Positions 58,936 through 64,000 of a DNA stretch of 64,000 bases are shown here, in pieces (the stretch's first letter is position 1; every line of letters starts with the position of its first letter). The stretch covers positions 62,001 through 126,000 of the forward strand of contig DAOKZI010000010.1 of assembly GCA_035325705.1 (NCBI GenBank). The letters run 5' to 3'. The position numbers and the translations under genes are program-made. The stretch comes from Ga0077536 sp035325705 (GTDB taxonomy: Bacteria > Pseudomonadota > Gammaproteobacteria > Ga0077536). The notes below the pieces were generated by a model. The model was given only the letters and a program-made list of their open reading frames with translations. It was not told where the DNA came from and did no database searches.

Positions 58936-60588
58936 GTGCTGGACGCGATCGATGCACAACTTCCGCAGCGCTACTGGGCCTGGGCCCTGTGCATCGTCGC
59001 CACCCTCGCGTGCCTCGTGCTCGCCACGCACTCCGCGTGGTTCCTGTGGCCGGCAGCGCTGGCCGGCGGCCTGTCGCTCCTCGGCTTCGTCGACTACACG
59101 CAGCCGCGCCACGCGATCCGGCGCAACTATCCCCTGCTCGCGCACTTCCGGTTCTTCTTCGAATACATCCGGCCCGAGATCCGCCAGTACTTCATCGAAT
59201 CGGACACCGAGGAGCTGCCCTACTCGCGCGCGCAGCGCTCGATCGTCTATCAGCGCGCGAAAGGCGTACCGGACAAGCGGCCGTTCGGCACGCAGGTCGA
59301 CGTCTATCAGGCCGACTACGAGTGGATCAACCACTCGATGGCGCCGACCGAGATCCCGCATCACGACTTCCGCATCGAGGTCGGCGGCCCGCACTGCACG
59401 CGGCCCTACTCGGCGAGCGTGTTCAACATCTCGGCGATGAGCTACGGGGCGCTATCGGCGCACGCGATCCTCGCCCTCAACATGGGCGCGCGCCGCGGCG
59501 GTTTCTATCACGACACCGGCGAAGGTTCGGCCTCGCGCTATCACCGCGAGCCGGGCGGCGATCTCGTGTGGGAAATAGGCTCTGGCTACTTCGGCTGTCG
59601 CGACGCGCAGGGGCGCTTCGATCCGGGGCGCTTCCGCGACAGCGCGGCGCTCGAGCAGGTCAAGATGATCGAAATCAAACTCTCGCAGGGCGCGAAGCCG
59701 GGCCACGGCGGCGTGCTGCCGGGACCGAAGGTGACGAAGGAAATTGCCGCGGCGCGCGGCGTCGCCCTCGGTCAGGACTGCGTCTCGCCCGCGCGTCATT
59801 CCGCATTCACGACGCCGCTCGAGATGATGCATTTCGTCGCCACGCTGCGCGAGCTCGCGCTCGGCAAGCCGATCGGGCTCAAGTTCGCGATCGGCCATCC
59901 CTGGGAGTGGTTCGCGGTGGTGAAGGCGATGCAGGAGACGGGCATCACGCCCGACTTCGTCGTCGTCGACGGCGGCGAAGGCGGCACGGGCGCCGCGCCG
60001 CTCGAATTTTCCGATCACGTCGGCGCTCCGCTGCGCGAAGCGCTGATGCTGGTACACAACACACTGGTCGGCGTGAACCTGCGCGACCAGGTGAAAATCG
60101 GCGCGTCCGGCAAGATCGTCACCGCCTTCGACATCGCGCGCACGGTCGCGATGGGCGCCGACTGGTGCAACGCGGCGCGCGGTTTCATGTTCGCCCTCGG
60201 CTGCCTGCAGGCGCAGGCCTGCCACACTGGACTGTGCCCGACCGGTGTCACCACGCAGGATCCGAGGCGGATGCGCGCGCTGGTCGTGCCGGACAAGGCC
60301 GAGCGCGTGTATCAATTCCACGAGCAGACGCTGCACGCCTTGAAGGAGCTGCTCGCTGCCGCGGGTCTGACGCATCCCTCGCAGCTCGGGCCCGAGCACG
60401 TGATCCGCCGCGTGTCCTCGACTGAAGTCCGCTCGCTCGCCGCCCTGCATCCCTGGATACAGCCCGGCGCGCTGCTGACGACGGTGCCCGATCACCCGGT
60501 GTTCAAGGTGTTCTGGTCCGTCTCGCACGCCGATTCCTTCGCGCCTCCGCCGCACGTGCTGTCGATGCATACGACCAAGGCGCGCTGA
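58936..60588 (+). CDS. FMN-binding glutamate synthase family protein, membrane-anchored
   Basis: A 550-residue protein with two N-terminal membrane helices (about 13-30 and 35-52) followed by the FMN/iron-sulphur synthase domain of glutamate synthase. Signature parts are KPGHGGVLPGPKVTKEIA, VDGGEGGTGAAPLEFSDHVG and the cysteines at 423, 429 and 434 (GCLQAQACHTGLCP), which in glutamate synthase bind a 3Fe-4S cluster. It lacks the glutaminase domain and partner subunit, so it is an orphan whose reaction is not established. Translation starts at GTG, 5 bases after GGAGGA. Confidence 0.85.
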   Translation: MLDAIDAQLPQRYWAWALCIVATLACLVLATHSAWFLWPAALAGGLSLLGFVDYTQPRHAIRRNYPLLAHFRFFFEYIRPEIRQYFIESDTEELPYSRAQRSIVYQRAKGVPDKRPFGTQVDVYQADYEWINHSMAPTEIPHHDFRIEVGGPHCTRPYSASVFNISAMSYGALSAHAILALNMGARRGGFYHDTGEGSASRYHREPGGDLVWEIGSGYFGCRDAQGRFDPGRFRDSAALEQVKMIEIKLSQGAKPGHGGVLPGPKVTKEIAAARGVALGQDCVSPARHSAFTTPLEMMHFVATLRELALGKPIGLKFAIGHPWEWFAVVKAMQETGITPDFVVVDGGEGGTGAAPLEFSDHVGAPLREALMLVHNTLVGVNLRDQVKIGASGKIVTAFDIARTVAMGADWCNAARGFMFALGCLQAQACHTGLCPTGVTTQDPRRMRALVVPDKAERVYQFHEQTLHALKELLAAAGLTHPSQLGPEHVIRRVSSTEVRSLAALHPWIQPGALLTTVPDHPVFKVFWSVSHADSFAPPPHVLSMHTTKAR

Positions 60589-60609
60589 ACGCGGCCGGCA
60601 TCTCGTTCC

Positions 60610-60701
60610 GTAGCCCGGGTGCAGCGTAGCGGAGCCCGGGATCTTCATCACTGCCAGACGCCGAATCCCGGGTTACGCGCTGCGCGCTCCACCCGGGCTA
60701 C
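60610..60701. repeat. Two inverted GTAGCCCGG-type repeats
   Basis: A forward unit (60610-60640) and an inverted unit (60667-60701) enclose only 26 bases, a short variant of the composite layout. It follows the glutamate-synthase-domain gene and probably ends its transcription. Confidence 0.75.
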
Positions 60702-60790
60702 GGAGCGTCTGTCAGCCGAACCGTCCCTGCGCACGACTCAGGGCGCCCGCGTCTGGCCCTCCGCTGGCCGCGCGTTTGCACCTCCGTGGC

Positions 60791-60997
60791 ATGGATCGAT
60801 TGCCTCTTCCGGTCGGCCTGCGCTTCGCGACTCACACCGGCGCGGCTTTCGCGCTGATGCTCCTGCCCTGCGCGCTGCAGGTCGCGTGCTACTTGGGCCT
60901 GCTGCCCGCGGGCTGCGCCGAGGAGCTGCTGGCGCTGTCGATCAGCGGTGCCGCGGTCGGCAGCGTGCAGCTCTTGCGCCGTCTGTGCGAGAGCTGA
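60791..60997 (+). CDS. Small membrane protein, hypothetical
   Basis: A 68-residue protein with two hydrophobic stretches (AAFALMLLPCALQVACYLGLLPAG and LLALSISGAAVGSVQLL) typical of a small inner-membrane protein. The ATG at 60791 (MDRLPLPVGLRF) is chosen; no strong ribosome-binding site is visible. I cannot assign a family, and the gene is supported mainly by its hydrophobic pattern and intact frame. Confidence 0.4.
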   Translation: MDRLPLPVGLRFATHTGAAFALMLLPCALQVACYLGLLPAGCAEELLALSISGAAVGSVQLLRRLCES

Positions 60998-61005
60998 GCG
61001 CCCGA

Positions 61006-61046
61006 GGCGTGCAGCTTTGTCCTTACGCGTGTAAAGCTTGCACGCC
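61006..61046. repeat. Imperfect inverted repeat after the small membrane gene
   Basis: GGCGTGC-AGCTTTG at 61006-61019 is mirrored by TAAAGCTTGCACGCC at 61032-61046 with a 12-base loop. It lies 8 bases after the stop at 60997 and could be a terminator or an operator for the following outer-membrane genes. Confidence 0.45.
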
Positions 61047-61241
61047 CCGCGCGGTCGGTGTTTGCCCTATGGCGTGAAGCACACGCGCCGCGTGGCCGAA
61101 AAACTACGCGCTTGTCGCGTAGATGCCTGTTCACGACCTGCGTGGCATACGCCTTGCTCACCCCGGTGCATTCATCGTGGACGACGCGCAGGCCCCGGGC
61201 GCGTCGTTCGTCCAGCACGCACCGACGGGCAGGTCACGCTC

Positions 61242-61856
61242 ATGACACACTCCACGCTCACCGCCGTTTCTGCCGCGCTGTGCGCGGCGCTCGCGCTGCC
61301 CGCCTGGGCGGCCGACGACACGATGTCTTCCGCCAGCGCTAGTGCCGATGCCAGCAGCAGCGGCGCGCAGGCCAACGATCCCGGCGCGATGCCGCCTTAC
61401 ACGCCGGATCCGGGCCCGCAGGCCGGCAACTGGGAAGCGACGCTGACCGGCACCGGCCAGTCCGACGACGACTTCGACAACTCTGCCTTCGGCGTCACGG
61501 GTTCGCTGGGCAAGTACCTCACGAAGAACTGGCTCGCGACCTTCAAGCAGGGACTGTCGCTCGACGAAGAAAGCGATCTCGCCGGCGACAGCACGCTCGT
61601 CAACGGGCGCTCGGTGCTGCAGGGCGCCTATCAGTGGGATTTCGCGAAGTGGCAGCCGTATCTCGGCATGAACGTCGGCTATGTCTACGGCGCGACCACC
61701 GACGACGAGGCGATTTTCGGCCCTGAGCTGGGCCTGAAGTACTTCGTCAACGAGAGCACTTTCATGTTCGGCAACATCGGCTACGAAGTGCCTTTCGACG
61801 AATGCTGCAACGAAGGCTCGGTGCCTTATTCGCTCGGCATCGGCTTCACGTTCTAA
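61242..61856 (+). CDS. Outer-membrane beta-barrel protein
   Basis: A 204-residue exported protein with a signal peptide ending AWA (about residue 23) and a Ser/Ala-rich linker. A small barrel follows, with alternating strands and an aromatic end (SLGIGFTF), the usual outer-membrane insertion signal. Segments such as NWEATLTGTGQSDDDFDNS and WQPYLGMNVGYVYGATTD suit an eight-strand OmpW/porin-like barrel. The function is unknown. It precedes the ompA-like gene by 10 bases, so cotranscription is likely. Confidence 0.8.
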   Translation: MTHSTLTAVSAALCAALALPAWAADDTMSSASASADASSSGAQANDPGAMPPYTPDPGPQAGNWEATLTGTGQSDDDFDNSAFGVTGSLGKYLTKNWLATFKQGLSLDEESDLAGDSTLVNGRSVLQGAYQWDFAKWQPYLGMNVGYVYGATTDDEAIFGPELGLKYFVNESTFMFGNIGYEVPFDECCNEGSVPYSLGIGFTF

Positions 61857-61866
61857 GGACGAGATC

Positions 61867-62709
61867 ATGCGCAAGCACAGCATCCTGAGCGCGCTGGTCG
61901 CGCTCGTCGCGACGGGCGGGGCGCACGCGATGAATCACGACGGCGATTTCGCGCAGGCGCTCGCCCGTCACTACGACGCGCTCGCGCGCGCCGAACAGGC
62001 CCAGGGCGATACGCGCGACGCGCGCACCTATGCGCTGCGCGCGACGGCGGCGGCCGGCGGCCAGCCGACCGCGCCCGACTCGCTCGAGCTGCGACGCCCC
62101 TACCTCAAGGACAAATACACCGGAGAGCTGGATACCGCGCGCCAGCGCCTGGTCGGCGCGCTGGACGGTGAAGCGCGCACGCGCGCCGCGGACGACGCGG
62201 CCCGCGCGCAGGCGGCCTTCGACTGCTGGGTCGAGCAGGCGCAGGAAGATCTGCAGCCCGAGCACATCGCGGCCTGTCGCAGCGCCTTCGAGTCTGCGAT
62301 GAGCGCGGTCGATCAGCGCTTGGCCCAGGTCGAGACGCCGCCGCCACCGCCGCCGGCGGCCCCACCGCCGCCGACGCCGGAGGACTATCTCGTGTTCTTC
62401 GACTTCGATCGCGCCGACATCACGGCGGAAGGTCGCGCGGTGCTGCAGAACGTCGTCGACGATGCGGCGGGACAGAGCGTCTCGCGGGTGGTCGCGACCG
62501 GCCACGCCGATACCTCGGGCAGTGCGCGCTACAACGAGCGCCTGTCGCAGCGGCGGGCGGATGCGGTGCGCGCCGCGCTTTCCGACATGCAGCTCCAGGT
62601 CGGCAGCATCGTCACCGAGGCGCGCGGCGAGACCGAGCCGCTGGTGCCGACGGGCGACGGCGTGCGCGAGCCGCAGAACCGGCGCGTGGAGATCAAGGTA
62701 GAGCGCTGA
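61867..62709 (+). CDS. OmpA-family peptidoglycan-associated outer-membrane protein
   Basis: A 280-residue protein: signal peptide (about residues 1-21), a helical region of ~130 residues with two Cys, a Pro-rich hinge (ETPPPPPPAAPPPPTPED) and a C-terminal OmpA domain that binds peptidoglycan (FFDFDRADITAEGR, VVATGHADTSGSARYNERLS, and the RRADAV and NRRVEIK parts). It lacks the N-terminal barrel of classic OmpA. The preceding outer-membrane barrel gene is 10 bases away. AAGGACGAG precedes the ATG. Its last 17 bases overlap the convergent gene. Confidence 0.9.
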   Translation: MRKHSILSALVALVATGGAHAMNHDGDFAQALARHYDALARAEQAQGDTRDARTYALRATAAAGGQPTAPDSLELRRPYLKDKYTGELDTARQRLVGALDGEARTRAADDAARAQAAFDCWVEQAQEDLQPEHIAACRSAFESAMSAVDQRLAQVETPPPPPPAAPPPPTPEDYLVFFDFDRADITAEGRAVLQNVVDDAAGQSVSRVVATGHADTSGSARYNERLSQRRADAVRAALSDMQLQVGSIVTEARGETEPLVPTGDGVREPQNRRVEIKVER

Positions 62710-63316
62710 CGCCGGTCGCCACGGCACTGCTCGCCGGAGCGCCGCAGGCGGCAACGCCGTGGCGCACGGCGAGCAGTGGGCTTCTGATCACTGCTTGCAG
62801 GCCGCGGACGTCAGCGCCCGCCAAGCCATCGAACAGACCGCCGGTCGCGTGGCAGTACAGCGCGCGATCGCCGTTGCTCGCGCGCGAGGCCTCGTTCGCG
62901 AGCCGCGTCACGAAGCGGTTCATCTCCGTTTCGCCGGCCCGCCCGTATTCCTGCCGAAACCACGCGCGCAGCGCGTTGCCGTGCGCGGCGAGCGCGTCGC
63001 GATGCCGGCGCACGAAATCGTTGTAGTCCTCGCGTCTGTCGCACACTAGAGCCGCGACCATCAGATCGGTCTGCAGCGCGCGCGCGGCCAGCGCATCGCG
63101 TGCGCCGGCCGCTGCGCAGTGTGCCGGCGCGACGCCGGCGGCGGCGGCGGCGGGCGCCGACAGCAGCAGGCCGAGCGCGAGCGCGGGCAGGCCGGCCAAC
63201 CGTCGCCCGCGCGAGGCCGCGTTGTAATCGGCGCCCGTGCCGTGCAATCGCTGCATGCTCGATCGCGCGGTCGGGCCCGGGGCGGCAGCGCCGAGGCGGG
63301 CGCGTAAGGGTGGCAT
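62693..63316 (-). CDS. Exported protein of unknown function
   Basis: A 207-residue protein with a leader near residues 33-55 (RRLAGLPALALGLLLSAPAA) and a conserved mature core: RALQTDLMVAALVCDRREDYN, HGNALRAWFRQEYGRAGETE and NRFVTRLANEASRAS, with several Cys. Similar cores occur in uncharacterised alphaproteobacterial proteins; the function is unknown. The ATG at 63316 leaves a long stretch before the leader; the ATG at 63256 (MQRLHGTGADYNA) is a good alternative. It converges on the OmpA-like gene with a 17-base overlap and is divergent from the LpxR-like gene. Confidence 0.65.
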   Translation of the reverse strand: MPPLRARLGAAAPGPTARSSMQRLHGTGADYNAASRGRRLAGLPALALGLLLSAPAAAAAGVAPAHCAAAGARDALAARALQTDLMVAALVCDRREDYNDFVRRHRDALAAHGNALRAWFRQEYGRAGETEMNRFVTRLANEASRASNGDRALYCHATGGLFDGLAGADVRGLQAVIRSPLLAVRHGVAACGAPASSAVATGVSALP

Positions 63317-63338
63317 GCGTGTTGCTCCGTGTCCCGGC

Positions 63339-64000
63339 ATGAAGACGGTCGACCTCGGTATTCCCTGCGCCCTGCTCGGGCTCCTGTGGGCCTCGGCGAC
63401 ATTCGCCGCCGGGCCGGGCGCGAGCGAGCGGGGCACGTTCAACGTGCTGTTCGAGAACGATACTTTCGCCGGCACCGATCGCAACTACACCAACGGCGTG
63501 GAACTGTCATGGCTGTCGGCACCGAACCGCGCAATCGCGCCGCTCGACTGGATCGGCCGCCATGTGCTGCGCGCCGGCGAGGACGACGAAGTCTACGGCG
63601 GGATCGGCGCCGGTCAAAGCATCTACACCCCGCACGATACCAAGACCACGGCCTTGCTGCGCGATCAGCATCCTTACGCCGGCTGGTTGCACATGACGCT
63701 GTCCTCGATCGTGGACACCGGCCGCACGCTCGACACGCTGGCGCTGGATCTGGGCCTGGTCGGGCCCGACGCCGGCGGCGAATGGGTGCAGAACAACGTG
63801 CACGATCTGCTCGGTGCCGAGGAGGCCAAGGGCTGGCAGCACCAGGTGCAGAACGAACCCGGTTTCATGCTGACCGCGGACCGCAAGTGGCGCGCGATCG
63901 CCGAATGGCGGCGCGGAGGCCTCGGCGTCGACGTGCTGCCTTCCGTCGGCCTGTCGATCGGCAACGTGCTGACGCAGGCCCAGGCCGGGCTGGTGATGCG
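63339..64000 (+). CDS. Lipid A deacylase LpxR-like (DUF2219) protein, N-terminal part
   Basis: Runs off the window end with 220 residues visible and no stop. A signal peptide ends AAG (about residue 25). The family signature follows: FNVLFENDTFAGTDRNYTNGVELSW, then YTPHDTKT and the HPYAGWLHM region. LpxR is an outer-membrane barrel enzyme that removes the 3'-acyloxyacyl chains of lipid A, with Asn/Asp of the ENDxF motif and a His in its active site. The usual DDRPYAGWL reads DQHPYAGWL here. Whether this protein is active on lipid A is not shown by the sequence. Confidence 0.82.
   Translation, partial: MKTVDLGIPCALLGLLWASATFAAGPGASERGTFNVLFENDTFAGTDRNYTNGVELSWLSAPNRAIAPLDWIGRHVLRAGEDDEVYGGIGAGQSIYTPHDTKTTALLRDQHPYAGWLHMTLSSIVDTGRTLDTLALDLGLVGPDAGGEWVQNNVHDLLGAEEAKGWQHQVQNEPGFMLTADRKWRAIAEWRRGGLGVDVLPSVGLSIGNVLTQAQAGLVM

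Overview
The window is GC-rich, densely coded DNA from a Proteobacterium, most likely a gammaproteobacterium. Supporting evidence is the Rsd/AlgQ anti-sigma factor, the argH/algZ-algR block known from Pseudomonas and relatives, the mutY-yggX pair, tamA-tamB, cusCBA and OmpA/LpxR-type outer-membrane proteins. A Nevskiales/Steroidobacterales-like lineage would fit, but the sequence alone does not settle this. There is no phage, transposase, integrase or CRISPR array in view.

Layout. Positions 1-2449 hold the end of glycerol kinase and an overlapping glpD. Positions 2479-7240 hold a DUF2461 protein, an HD-domain hydrolase with a PQQ-relay-type metallo-hydrolase, a dienelactone hydrolase and two small c-type cytochromes. 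Positions 7598-10990 hold a DksA-like factor with a long basic tail, a receiver-PAS-LuxR regulator and a VPLPA-CTERM exported protein. Positions 11169-17295 hold a two-gene RecB/AddAB-like helicase-nuclease system. Positions 17378-21471 hold a membrane Ser/Thr kinase, Rsd, a TerB protein and RsmE. Positions 21655-25058 hold algR-algZ divergent from argH. Positions 25127-30472 form a run of asmA-like, SRPBCC, mutY and yggX genes, followed by tRNA-Phe. Positions 30797-36957 form a copper/silver efflux operon (cusA, cusB, cusC and a Cys/His-rich small protein). Positions 37176-44238 carry a haem protein, a duplicated DUF1428 protein, a cupin pseudogene, a formaldehyde-dehydrogenase-like enzyme and gabD. 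Positions 44393-51069 hold MscS and tamB-tamA. Positions 51293-60588 hold two more aldehyde dehydrogenases, a patatin lipase, an acyl-CoA dehydrogenase and an orphan glutamate-synthase-domain protein. Positions 60791-64000 hold outer-membrane proteins and the start of an LpxR-like lipid A deacylase.

The striking non-coding content is several families of short palindromic repeats that fill most intergenic gaps. The main one has terminal repeats of about 29 bp, related to GTAGCCCGGATGAGCGCAGC. In at least five places it occurs as an inverted pair enclosing a recognisably homologous core of about 80 bp, giving a composite element of about 140 bp. A second family carries CCACAGAGAACACC ends. A third is a 25-bp hairpin beginning GTTGGGCTGACG. 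A fourth, with GGGTGTCCCC cores, sits inside a coding region and adds about 80 low-complexity residues to the AddB-like nuclease. These repeats, the DksA variant and the tandemly repeated AsmA protein are the most unusual features.
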